From the NCBI RefSeq assembly GCF_000332315.1, contig NZ_KB235939.1, positions 173,750-237,749 on the forward strand: a stretch of 64,000 nucleotides of DNA, given 5' to 3'. Within the stretch, counting starts at the first letter, position 1, and each line of letters starts with the position of its first letter. The position numbers were made by a program, and so were the translations under genes. Below the pieces are notes generated by a model that ran no database searches, had not been told where the DNA came from, and was given only the letters and a program-made list of their open reading frames with translations. This document shows positions 52,567-61,531 of the stretch, piece by piece. Origin of the DNA: Prochlorothrix hollandica PCC 9006 = CALU 1027. Lineage in GTDB: Bacteria; Cyanobacteriota; Cyanobacteriia; Prochlorotrichales; Prochlorotrichaceae.

Positions 52567-53541
52567 CTATGGCGCGTCCTCTAGTCCTTGGATGTCACCG
52601 TAATCCCCCGTAGGCTGTTGCCAGTCATTTAAGGGCCGAGTGACGGCTTGCTCAAAGGTGATGGGGATCAGGCGGACGGTGAGGGTGGTGGGGGCTTCGG
52701 GGGGATCGACTTGGGCATAGAGGGCGGTGCGGTTAAAGTCCGGACTACCCAGCACAAGACGATGACTAGAGCCATCTTTGAGGGTGACGGTGATGGTGGC
52801 AAAGGGTTGATCAAAGCCAAATTCCGGGGCACGATCGGCGATCACTTCCAGGGTGCGATCGCTGGCTCCTGTCACCAAAAGATTGAGTAAAAAGGCCACG
52901 GAACCATCGTTGGCGGGTCCAGGCAGGGGTTGTACCAGTTGCCACTGGGCCGGGGGAAGATCGTCGGGTACGGCTAAAGCATCTGGATCGGAAGGTTCGG
53001 CACTACTGGTTTCGGCCCCATCGGTTTCGGCACTACCGGTTTCGGCACTACCGGTTTCAGCACCATCGGTTTCAGCACTACCGGTTTCAGCACCATTGGT
53101 TTCGGCACCATCGGTTTCAGCATTACCGGTTTCAGCATTACCGGTTTCAGCACTACCGGTTTCGGTACCATCGGTTTCGGTACCATCGGTTTCAGCACTA
53201 CCGGTTTCAGCACCAGCCTCGGTTTCAGCACCAGCCTCAGGATCGTCCGCCGCTGTACCGTCATTGCTGACATCAGCTTCCGGGGTGGGCGTTGCGGTGG
53301 ATTGATCGGGTGCAGCCGGATCGGGGGCGGGGGGTTCCGGCGATCGCATCAACTCCACAGTGGCCTGGGTCGTGATCACCTGAATGCTTTGGATATCGGC
53401 TTCTTCAAAGGCAAACAGGTCTTTGGCTTCGGTCTCAGCGGTTTCCTGGCGGGGAACCAAAACGGTGTCGTAGATCAAGTAACCGCCGCCCAAGACGATG
53501 GCAGCAGCCACAAGGGACAGGGTCGATCGCGGCAATGGCAT
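52567..53541 (-). CDS. DUF4340-like protein of a Gld-type ABC cluster
   Basis: This 324-residue protein has one N-terminal membrane helix (LSLVAAAIVLGGGYLIYDTV), then LFAFEEADIQSIQV, and a C-terminal domain (WQLVQPLPGPANDGSVAFLL, VTLKDGSSHRLVLGSP, ALYAQVD) like DUF4340 proteins encoded next to GldG-type transporters. Between them, residues of about 105-190 are 15-base tandem repeats encoding GSAET/DGAET pentapeptides. It is the last gene of the unit and 164 bases after the GldG-like gene. Confidence 0.78.
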   Translation of the reverse strand: MPLPRSTLSLVAAAIVLGGGYLIYDTVLVPRQETAETEAKDLFAFEEADIQSIQVITTQATVELMRSPEPPAPDPAAPDQSTATPTPEADVSNDGTAADDPEAGAETEAGAETGSAETDGTETDGTETGSAETGNAETGNAETDGAETNGAETGSAETDGAETGSAETGSAETDGAETSSAEPSDPDALAVPDDLPPAQWQLVQPLPGPANDGSVAFLLNLLVTGASDRTLEVIADRAPEFGFDQPFATITVTLKDGSSHRLVLGSPDFNRTALYAQVDPPEAPTTLTVRLIPITFEQAVTRPLNDWQQPTGDYGDIQGLEDAP

Positions 53542-53705
53542 AGGGTCTGATCTCTAGCTCTGAAGGGATATCTGAAGGGGTCAAGTTTGAGGGGTCTAGG
53601 GAGAGGGTGTTTGGTTAGGGCAGGGGTGGGGGATCGGCGATCGACCCACCCCCGTACACCAAGCCACCCGTCCCGGCGAGTCATGGATGAGGGAGAGGCG
53701 GGCAC

Positions 53706-55460
53706 CTAGCGCCGCTTCCACCAGAGGACACCACAGAGACCGAAGCCCAACAGGGGCAGGAGCACCGTGGACAGCAGGCCCACAAAATTGCTCTGGGTGG
53801 TGGTCATCTCGATGCGGCGGTTGGTGGGATCCTTGGGGCTAATGGACAAGACTTGATCGTCCCGCTGGCTCAACCAAATCACCGCATTGGTGAACACATC
53901 CCCATTGAGTTGCTGGTTAAAAATGCCGTTGGCGATGAAGTTGGCATTCCCCACCACCACTAGGCGGGGTTCCAAGGGGGCGGCTGTATCGATCGCGGCA
54001 GGGGCAGTGTCTGGCGGGGTGTCTGAAGTAGGGTCAGGAGTGGCTTCTGGCGTAGTTTCTGGCGGGGTCGCTTCCTCTGGATCGGTAGCTTCCGGTGTAG
54101 CTTCTGGGGTTGCTTCTGGCGTAGTGTCTGGGGTTGCTGCGGCGGGACGATCGCGGCGCAACGCTGCCCCCAAGGTTAAGGGACCTTGGAGATCCTCCCC
54201 TTCGTTATAGCCCAGCTTATTTTCCAGATCAGCCTCGGCCCAGCTTTGGTCATTGGTCAACAGCAGGGCTGTCGCTTCCACCGCCTCCGGTGCATTGAGA
54301 ACCACCGGGCGAGATTCGGGATAAAAGGAATTGCCGCTGCCAAATTCGGCAGTAATGGGGTGGGAGCCATAGCGGGTGACCAGGGGAGCCGTGGGTCCAA
54401 AGCCCACAACGCCACCGGTGGATTGATCGACCCCCATGACACCGCCGCCGCCAGCTCCATCCAGCACTAGGCGGGGATCTAAGCTAACCCCCCATTTTTC
54501 CCAGACGGGAGCCAAACTGGCATCGGTGTCTGGGGTCTCATAGGCGGCCAACATCAGGACGCTGCCCCCCTCGGTCAGATATTGATCGAGGGCTGCCACT
54601 TCCGGGGGGAAAAAGCCCTGGCGCGGTCCCGGGATCACAATCACGTTGGCATCCGGGGGAATGGCGGGCTGGCCTTGGGCGAGGCGTTCCGCTAGGTTGA
54701 GGGGTTGGGTGGTGTAGTTCCGTTCCTGGAGCCGATCGACGGCCTGGGAGATTTGATCCAGGGAATATTCCCCATGGCCCTGGATAACGTAGACGATCGA
54801 TTGGCGATCGTCCCCCAGACGGGCCAGGGCGTTGGTTAACCGGGACTCTGAGAGGATGGCTTGTTGATCCGAGGGCGATCGCTGGAGGGTCTGGAGGGAC
54901 TGGGTTTGGCCGTCATATTCCAAGACCACGTCCCCAATGGCCGTGACCCCCAAGCGGCGGGCTAGATCCGGTTGCTCCCTGGGATCCACAAATTCATAGG
55001 TTAACTGGCCACCGCTGAGCCGTTGGTAGTTGCGCAGGGTGGTGAGGTTGGTTTCGGAATTAGAGTTATCAAAGACCCACACCTTCACAGGGCGATCGAG
55101 GGCTTTGGCCACCTGCACCGATTGGGGCGCAAGGCTAAACACCTGGTTTTCCGTCAAGTCCACCTGAAGGGAGTTGATCACCGCGACCCGGTTAATCACC
55201 GCCAACAGCACCACCACGGCGACAGTGGCAATGAGGGCGTTGGCTCCGGACTGGGTCGATCGCTGTTGCCAGAGATTCTGCTGCTGGGCTGACACCAGAA
55301 AGGAGCCGATTAAAATCACCAAACCGAACCCCAGCAAGCTTAGGGGTAGTGCGCCCCATGTCCCAGAGACCACCCCGGCGGACAATCCCATCAGGGTGAG
55401 GAAGGGACCAAGCCAAGCAATGTAGCGCCAAAGATTCGGCTTTGCAGATGAAGACTTCAT
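53706..55460 (-). CDS. GldG-like ABC transporter auxiliary membrane protein
   Basis: This 584-residue protein has two N-terminal helices (WLGPFLTLMGLSAGVVSGTW and LSLLGFGLVILIGSFLV), a third near 75-95, a long outer domain with QVDLTENQVFSLAPQSVQVA and VIQGHGEYSLDQISQAVDRL, and a C-terminal helix before WWKRR. This matches the GldG/DUF4350 family. A low-complexity ATPE/TTPE stretch (about 430-480) interrupts the outer domain. In gliding Bacteroidota GldFG work with GldA; in cyanobacteria the function is unknown. Confidence 0.83.
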   Translation of the reverse strand: MKSSSAKPNLWRYIAWLGPFLTLMGLSAGVVSGTWGALPLSLLGFGLVILIGSFLVSAQQQNLWQQRSTQSGANALIATVAVVVLLAVINRVAVINSLQVDLTENQVFSLAPQSVQVAKALDRPVKVWVFDNSNSETNLTTLRNYQRLSGGQLTYEFVDPREQPDLARRLGVTAIGDVVLEYDGQTQSLQTLQRSPSDQQAILSESRLTNALARLGDDRQSIVYVIQGHGEYSLDQISQAVDRLQERNYTTQPLNLAERLAQGQPAIPPDANVIVIPGPRQGFFPPEVAALDQYLTEGGSVLMLAAYETPDTDASLAPVWEKWGVSLDPRLVLDGAGGGGVMGVDQSTGGVVGFGPTAPLVTRYGSHPITAEFGSGNSFYPESRPVVLNAPEAVEATALLLTNDQSWAEADLENKLGYNEGEDLQGPLTLGAALRRDRPAAATPDTTPEATPEATPEATDPEEATPPETTPEATPDPTSDTPPDTAPAAIDTAAPLEPRLVVVGNANFIANGIFNQQLNGDVFTNAVIWLSQRDDQVLSISPKDPTNRRIEMTTTQSNFVGLLSTVLLPLLGFGLCGVLWWKRR

Positions 55461-55578
55461 GGATATTTTTAGGGATGAGGTGACGGGATAGAAGGGCTAG
55501 GGGACGGGGCATCAACCCCAGGTGTCAAGGTCAAGGAACCGGGGGCGATGGGGGGGCGATGGGGTCTACTTCACCGTC

Positions 55579-56382
55579 CTAAGAGCGCTGGAACCGTAAG
55601 GTTTCGATCGACTGGGCCGTCAGGAAAAGACCCAGGAAAATATAGCTGCCAAACAGCACGAGGGCACTGCTGTCGAAGTTGCCCTGCACCCAATCGCCAT
55701 AGTGTTTTAAGAGCGACAGATGGGTAAGGGCTTCCCCCATGGCTCCCCCCACGAGGCTACCGATGCCCTCCAAGAGCACCAACATCAACACCAACACAAA
55801 GGTGAAGACCACCGAAAGCAACGTGCTGGCGGTCAGGGAGGAAATGAACATCCCCATGGACAAAACGCTGGCGGCCATTAAGACCAGACCCAAATGGCTC
55901 ACCAAAAACAGGGTGGGGGCAAGGGGGGGGTTGGCGGCGCTGAAGGTGACCGCCTCACAGAGCATCAACGGTAAAATCATGCCCACAAAAAAGGTGAGCA
56001 CCCCCAAGAGCTTGGCTAAGGCCACGGCCCAGTTATGGACGGGGGAGGTGGCAATCAGTTCTAGGGTGCCTTGTCTGCGTTCTTCGGCATAGAGACCCAT
56101 GGAGAGCATGGGCAAGACCACCAGGGAAATAACCCCCAAGACCCCCAGGAAATTTTGCAGCACTAAAAAGGGCACATCGACGGCGACGGGGGATCCGCCT
56201 TGGAGGGACTGTTGCATGTCGTATTGCCCCACGTCCCGCAGCAATCCAAACAGGCTCATGCTGTACCAAACCCCATTGACGAGCCAAAAAAGACCGGCCA
56301 CGCCATAGGCCAGGGGTGAGGCAAAGTAGCCTTGGAGTTCTTTTTTATAGATGGCGAAGCAGTTACCAACCAGGATTTTCAT
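55579..56382 (-). CDS. ABC transporter permease, GldF/ABC-2 type
   Basis: This 267-residue protein has six membrane helices. It begins with YKKELQGYFASPLAYGVAGLF and has LPMLSMGLYAEERRQGTLELI, the conserved motif of ABC-2 permeases with coupling glutamates. It lies 118 bases upstream of the GldG-like gene and after the ATPase gene on the same strand. Confidence 0.87.
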   Translation of the reverse strand: MKILVGNCFAIYKKELQGYFASPLAYGVAGLFWLVNGVWYSMSLFGLLRDVGQYDMQQSLQGGSPVAVDVPFLVLQNFLGVLGVISLVVLPMLSMGLYAEERRQGTLELIATSPVHNWAVALAKLLGVLTFFVGMILPLMLCEAVTFSAANPPLAPTLFLVSHLGLVLMAASVLSMGMFISSLTASTLLSVVFTFVLVLMLVLLEGIGSLVGGAMGEALTHLSLLKHYGDWVQGNFDSSALVLFGSYIFLGLFLTAQSIETLRFQRS

Positions 56383-56484
56383 AGATCACCTATATAAGGG
56401 GGTGGTTATCAGAGGATGGCTATCAGGAAAGGGGAGTGGTTCAGTCAGGGAGCCGAGATTTGGCCCTCACCCTAAATCCCTCTC
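56383..56484. repeat. R5 fragment beside R2
   Basis: CCCTCACCCTAAATCCCTCT runs directly into R2 copy 4 and continues beyond it at 56768 (ATCCCTCTACCTGGGGGCGA). This shows that R2 inserted into an R5 repeat. Confidence 0.8.
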
Positions 56485-56767
56485 GTAATTATTCAGGGGT
56501 CCACAGGAGAATGAGGGTTTCAGGCTCTAGACAACAGACCTTAGGCGATTGGAGAGGGTCTATTTCACCTTGGCAGATTCCCCGATTTTGGTAGGGGCAA
56601 TCCCCCCGTGGTTGCCCCGGCTGTGGGTCCCCAAGAGGGTCGGTACGGGGGCAAGAACCCTACCTGAGGTCGAGGGTTCCCCAGTAAACTGGACCCCTTT
56701 GAGACGCTCCTGACCGGCGATCGTCGGGCTGAAACCCTACTAACTTCGTCCCCCCCTGAATAGTTAC
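56485..56767. mobile_element. R2 miniature element, copy 4
   Basis: Full ends as in copy 1. The 9 bases on either side are ATCCCTCTC and ATCCCTCTA, an 8-of-9 match to a target duplication. It separates the ABC ATPase gene from its permease gene. The rest of 56768-56984 has three TCTAGG-CAAG-CTGCC tandem units (about 56920-56985). Confidence 0.88.
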
Positions 56768-56984
56768 ATCCCTCTACCTGGGGGCGAGGGACTTTGAGAA
56801 AGACTTAGGGACTATCTGGCTGCTTTGCTCTGGTCTGGGCGATGGGGCTGGGGGTCAGCTAGGGATAGGCCAAGGTGATGGGTTCCCGACCGGATCTGTG
56901 TCCCTAAGGGTTTAGTCTGCCTAGGCTCAAGTCTGTCTAGGGTCAAGTCTGCCTAGGCTCAAGTCTGTCTAGGATCAAGCCTGC

Positions 56985-58067
56985 CTAGGGTTGATCATCG
57001 GGTTCAAGGCCGGGTTCAAGGCCGGGTTCAGGGCCGGGTTCAGGGCCGGGTTCAGGGTCGGGTTCAGGGTCGGGGGTGATGAGGGTGTCCTCCGTGGTAT
57101 CGAGGCTAGGGGCGCTAGGGGGGGTGTCGGTCATGGTGAGCTTGAGGAACACATCTTCCAGGCTGACCCGATTGCGGCGCAATTCATACAGCCCAAACCC
57201 AGCCCCCACCACCGTCGCGGCCAGGAGCTTACCGATATCCGTTTGGTTTTGGGCGATCGCCGCTAGCCGATGGTGTCCGGGGGCTAAGCCCTCCCGATCG
57301 CCCAGGGTCAGGGACTGCACCACCGACAGATCCCCTAGGGTTCGTAAAATCTCCTCCGGTTCCCCTTCCACTTCCAGGTCATAGCTGATGGAGCCAGCGG
57401 CCATCTCAGCGGTGAGGCTTTCAGGATTATTGGTGGCCACCACTTGGCCTTTGTTAATGATGGTGACCCGATCGCAGGTCATCCCCACTTCCGGCAAGAT
57501 GTGGGTGGAGAGAATCACCGTGTGCTGTCCGGCCAAGCTTTTGATCAAGCGGCGCACTTCGGCAATTTGCAGAGGGTCAAGGCCCACGGTCGGTTCATCC
57601 AAAATAATGACGGGGGGATCGTGGACGATCGCCTGGGCAATGCCCACCCGCTGACGATAGCCCTTGGACAGCTTGCGGATCAGGGTCTGGCGGCGATCGT
57701 CGAGACTACAGCGACGGATGGCAGAGTCTACCCGGCTGATGCGATCGCCGGGGCTGACCCCCTTCAGTTCCGCCACAAAATGCAAAAAGCCCTGCACCGT
57801 CATTTCGGGATACAGGGGTGGGTTTTCCGGGAGATAGCCAATGGACTGGCGCACCGCCATGGGCTGACTGTGGACATCATGACCAGCGATGCGAGCCGTG
57901 CCGCTGCTGGCGGGCAAGTATCCAGCCAAGATCCGCATAGTGGTAGTTTTACCCGCGCCGTTGGGTCCCAGAAAGCCTAGAATTTCCCCGGTTTCCACCC
58001 GAAAATTCAGATCGGAGATGGCGGGCTGGTTGCCATAAAATTTGGTCAGTTTCTCGACTTCAATCAT
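56985..58067 (-). CDS. ABC transporter ATPase of the Gld-like cluster
   Basis: This 360-residue ATPase has Walker A GPNGAGKTT (34-42), the signature LSKGYRQRVGIAQA, Walker B VIILDEP and GLDP. It has a C-terminal extension with a regulatory-type domain, then a low-complexity tail of Pro-Glu/Gly-Pro repeats (PEPGPEPGPEPG) encoded by GGGTTCAGGGCC units. It most resembles GldA/NatA-type ATPases. It is the first gene of the cluster; the permease gene follows after a 602-base gap filled by R2. Confidence 0.9.
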   Translation of the reverse strand: MIEVEKLTKFYGNQPAISDLNFRVETGEILGFLGPNGAGKTTTMRILAGYLPASSGTARIAGHDVHSQPMAVRQSIGYLPENPPLYPEMTVQGFLHFVAELKGVSPGDRISRVDSAIRRCSLDDRRQTLIRKLSKGYRQRVGIAQAIVHDPPVIILDEPTVGLDPLQIAEVRRLIKSLAGQHTVILSTHILPEVGMTCDRVTIINKGQVVATNNPESLTAEMAAGSISYDLEVEGEPEEILRTLGDLSVVQSLTLGDREGLAPGHHRLAAIAQNQTDIGKLLAATVVGAGFGLYELRRNRVSLEDVFLKLTMTDTPPSAPSLDTTEDTLITPDPEPDPEPGPEPGPEPGLEPGLEPDDQP

Positions 58068-58759
58068 GGATCATCCTGGCAAAATGGGTCAGGGTCAGGG
58101 GTAATGGGCCTATGGAGAACCGAACTGGGCAGACCCAGCACAGGTGAACCCTAGGGGGGAGACAAGGCCCGTTTCAGGCTAAGGGGAGCCGGAAAGCGGA
58201 GACGTTGTCAAGGGAGGGAGCCGGGAACCGTGGGTTCCGTTCCAGCCATCTAGTGTATCGCCTGTATCGTAATTTACGGATAAAGTACGGCTAACAATGG
58301 GATAAACCAATCCCGGTCTGCTGCCGACCCTATGCCCAGGGTTAGGTAACCCCTCCAGGGGTCGTAGGGATCAGGCTTCCGGGGCATTGAGGAGATCTGG
58401 GGAGGACTGAAGTCCTGACTACGAACAGAGGATCCTTGGCGTGGGGGAAAGGACTGAAGCCCTGACTACCAGCGGATGATGTTGGTCGTGGGGGTCAGGA
58501 TTTTTGGACCTTGAGGGAATCCCCAAGGCGGTATTCTTGAAAGGGCTTACCGCTGAAGGCGGGACAGGATTAACGGGACAGTGACTGTCCCGGCTTAAGT
58601 TGATACCCCTTGCAAGCAAGGGGATGGGTTTATCAGACTGGTTTAATAAAAACGGGTGCCACCATGCCCTGGGAATCCCCGGCAGGGTAAACCCTAGGGT
58701 TGTGGATAGCACTCCTAACCCAACTAAATAACTAACGTTGTGCCTCGCAGAGGAAAATT
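58068..58759. repeat. Intergenic region with R4 copy and tandem repeats
   Basis: GGACTGAAGTCCTGACTACGAAC and a second unit lie at about 58404-58475. R4 copy 6 lies at 58551-58607, with the loop reduced to GGGACAGTGACTGTCCC. No gene is seen; argJ begins at the end. Confidence 0.7.
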
Positions 58760-60001
58760 ATGGCAACTTGGCAAGTGATTAATGGCGGGGTGACCGCGCC
58801 CAAAGGATACCGGGCCGCAGGCATTACCGCAGGACTCAAGCCCTCAGGGCTACCTGATTTGACGCTGATTGTGTCCGATACGGCGGCGATCGCCGCCGGG
58901 GTTTTCACCACCAGCCAAGTGCGGGCCGCCTGTGTAGACTACTGTCGCCAGCGCCTCCAGGCCAAGGCCAGCGCCCAGGCCATTCTCTGCAATGCGGGAC
59001 AGGCTAACGCGGCCACGGGGGAACAGGGCTGGGCTGATGCCGTCCAAAGCACCCAATGGGTGGGCCAAGCCTTGGACATTGAGCCGGAGTCGGTGCTAGT
59101 GGCCTCCACGGGGGTCATCGGCCAGCGCATCAAAATGGACAAGCTGCAAGCCGGTATTCCCCTGGTGGTGGCGGCGTTGTCCGAGACGGGATCCGACACT
59201 GCGGCCAAGGCCATCACCACCACGGATCTGGTGCCCAAGTCCATTGCCCTGGAAATGACCCTCCAGGATCGCCCGGTGCGCATCGGCGGCATTGCCAAGG
59301 GATCGGGCATGATCCACCCCAACATGGCCACCATGCTGTCCTTTATTACCTGTGATGCCACGGTGTCCCCCCCCCTGTGGCAGGCGATGTTGGTCCGAGC
59401 CGTCGATCGCAGCTTCAACCAAATCACCGTCGATGGGGACACCAGCACCAATGACAGCGTTATTGCCCTCGCCAACGGCCAATCCCGCACCCCCTCGATC
59501 ACGGAACCAGGAGCCGATGCGGACAAGTTGGAAGCCATGCTGACGGAGGTGTGTGTGTACCTGGCTAAGGCCATTGCTCGGGACGGGGAAGGGGCTACCT
59601 GTTTGATGGAGGTGCAGGTGTCGGGGGCCGCAGACGATGCCGGTGCCCGCAGTATTGCCCGGACGATCGCCGGATCCAGCCTGACGAAAGCTGCTATTTT
59701 TGGCAATGATCCCAACTGGGGCCGCATTGCGGGGGCTGCGGGCCGAGCCGGGGTTCATTTTGATCAGGGTCAGTTACAGGTTTGCCTGGGGGACTTTGTG
59801 CTGATGGACCAAGGACAGCCGTTAGTCTTCGATCGGGCTGCTGCCAGTGCTTACCTCAAGGCCAAGAGTGAGGGGGCATACTTAAAAGATGACACGGTGC
59901 TGATCCGGGTGTCGGTAGGCGATGGGGCGGGTCAAGGCACAGCTTGGGGTTGTGATCTCAGCTATGACTATGTGCGCATCAACGCTGAATACACCACTTA
60001 A
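58760..60001 (+). CDS. argJ: Glutamate N-acetyltransferase / amino-acid acetyltransferase ArgJ
   Basis: This 413-residue precursor has the self-cleavage site in KGSGMIHPNMATMLSFITCD (the Thr after PNMA is the nucleophile), which gives alpha and beta chains. Other features include VFTTSQVRAACVDYC and, near the end, DPNWGRIAGAAGRAG. The enzyme transfers acetyl from acetylornithine to glutamate in cyclic arginine synthesis. The length is standard and it is monocistronic. Confidence 0.95.
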   Translation: MATWQVINGGVTAPKGYRAAGITAGLKPSGLPDLTLIVSDTAAIAAGVFTTSQVRAACVDYCRQRLQAKASAQAILCNAGQANAATGEQGWADAVQSTQWVGQALDIEPESVLVASTGVIGQRIKMDKLQAGIPLVVAALSETGSDTAAKAITTTDLVPKSIALEMTLQDRPVRIGGIAKGSGMIHPNMATMLSFITCDATVSPPLWQAMLVRAVDRSFNQITVDGDTSTNDSVIALANGQSRTPSITEPGADADKLEAMLTEVCVYLAKAIARDGEGATCLMEVQVSGAADDAGARSIARTIAGSSLTKAAIFGNDPNWGRIAGAAGRAGVHFDQGQLQVCLGDFVLMDQGQPLVFDRAAASAYLKAKSEGAYLKDDTVLIRVSVGDGAGQGTAWGCDLSYDYVRINAEYTT

Positions 60002-60448
60002 TCCCCTTGGCTCACTCGATTCATGGGCTACTGTGTACCCACCTATAGACGGGCGCATCTCGTCATTGGGGGGGGCAGGATCGGATTGAAATCAGGGGAG
60101 GTCAATGCCCCCATTTTGGGTACGGGCGAAGCATGGGCGCAGGTATTCTCTGGGTGATCGCCCCAAGTTTTGCCGCCCATGCTTCGCCCCTACGATGCAC
60201 CCCCCCAACCCTGACATGCGCCCCCTATAGACCTATAGACCCATCTATAGACCCACCTATAGATCTAAATACTGACAAAACTTCTGACAGGCTCATGTTT
60301 CTGTAGGTTGGGTAGAGCCTTGCGAAACCCAACCCAACCCTTGTGGCTGTTGAGTTTCGTACCTCAACCCAACCTACAACTGTTAGCCCGTCTCATTAGC
60401 CCGTCTCATTAGCCCATCTCATTAGCCCATCTCATTCCCCTTTAAACC
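60002..60448. repeat. Intergenic repeats: CTATAGAC, R6 and CCCATCTCATTAG
   Basis: CTATAGACC-type units (60222-60266), an R6 copy (about 60272-60380) and a 13-base tandem repeat CCCGTCTCATTAG/CCCATCTCATTAG (60386-60434) fill the gap. No gene is seen. Confidence 0.75.
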
Positions 60449-61174
60449 GTGACCCATACTCCCTCTGCTGCCAATTTGACGCGATCGCTCCAAACCGTTG
60501 TGGGGGTGGCCCTGGGTGCTGCCCTGGTAGGGGGTGGGGTGGGCTGGCTCCTGCGCATGGAATCCCCGATATTGCCCAAGGCTGGACTCCTCCAGCGCGA
60601 TCAGGACTTTGGCCCGCGATCGTGGCCAGGACAAACCCCAGAAGAGCTATCCACAGACTCAGACGGCCTCTGGTTTGATACCCCCCATTCCCCTGGGGAT
60701 TTTACGGGGAATGATGCCCCTAGCTCTGAACTGACCTATGACTCCTATGACTCCTACGACTCCTACGACTCCTATGATTCCGCCGCTGATCCGGTCATGG
60801 ATTCCAGCGCCCTAGGAGTCGAGGATCCGGCCTATGACCCTGGGATAGCCGACGACTCGACGCTCCCACCCCTGGATGGAACCTCAGCTACCCCTGAGTT
60901 GGGCACCGAGGCAGGTTATCCGTCGGACTACGATGGGGCGAGTGCTGGGGAAGGCGAGGCGGGCAATGATTTTTCCAACGATCTTTCCAACGATCTTTCC
61001 AACGATTTTTCAACGGATCCAGAGGCCACCTTCAACGCCCCAGAGCCGGTCTCCCCAGTTCCCAACGATCCGAACGTCCTCCCCCCCTTATCCTCCACGG
61101 CTCCCCCCGCCCTCAGTCATCTCTCCTCCACGACCCCCCTATCCCCCCCTGGGGCTGAGACCAACAGTTTTTGA
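60449..61174 (+). CDS. Low-complexity membrane-anchored protein, function unknown
   Basis: This 241-residue protein has one N-terminal membrane helix (LQTVVGVALGAALVGGGVGW). The rest is acidic and disordered, with tandem TYDSYDSYDSYDSYDS and SNDLSNDLSNDFS repeats and a Pro/Ser-rich end. The start is GTG at 60449. No domain is recognised outside the helix. The codon pattern is open for the whole length, which supports translation, but the function is unknown. Confidence 0.5.
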   Translation: MTHTPSAANLTRSLQTVVGVALGAALVGGGVGWLLRMESPILPKAGLLQRDQDFGPRSWPGQTPEELSTDSDGLWFDTPHSPGDFTGNDAPSSELTYDSYDSYDSYDSYDSAADPVMDSSALGVEDPAYDPGIADDSTLPPLDGTSATPELGTEAGYPSDYDGASAGEGEAGNDFSNDLSNDLSNDFSTDPEATFNAPEPVSPVPNDPNVLPPLSSTAPPALSHLSSTTPLSPPGAETNSF

Positions 61175-61531
61175 AGCGGTTGCAGTAGTAACGCGATGGG
61201 CAACGTATGGGAAACCCTCATCCCCCAGCCCCTTCTCCCAGGGCGGGAGAAGGGGAGCAAGAATTCTTCAAAGTCCCTCGCCCGTTCTGGCAGAGGAATT
61301 TAGGATGAAGGTCTTTGGAAAAGTCACCCATCACATTAGTGGGGAGACGGGGAGCAAGAACGTTCAAAGTCCCTCGCCCGTTCTGGGAGAGGGATTTAGG
61401 GTGAGGGTCTTTGGAAAAGTCACCCATCACATTAGTAATGTCCTTAGTCCTAATGTCCTAGGGGGTCATATCCTCGGTGGTAGTGTCTTAGAATAAAGAC
61501 TGCCCGGATTACCCAACCTTCAGACTCCCCT
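61175..61531. repeat. Two R5 units between genes
   Basis: CCCTCATCCCCCAGCCCCTT...GGCGGGAGAAGGGG and two AAAGTCCCTCGCCCGTTCTG-AGAGG...GAAAAGTCACCCATCACATT blocks lie at about 61210-61435. No gene is seen. Confidence 0.8.

Noticed and set aside
52974-53305. Open frames on both strands over the 15-base repeat of the DUF4340-like gene
   Set aside because: A 15-base period keeps every frame open; only the frame continuous with the membrane helix and C-terminal domain is real.
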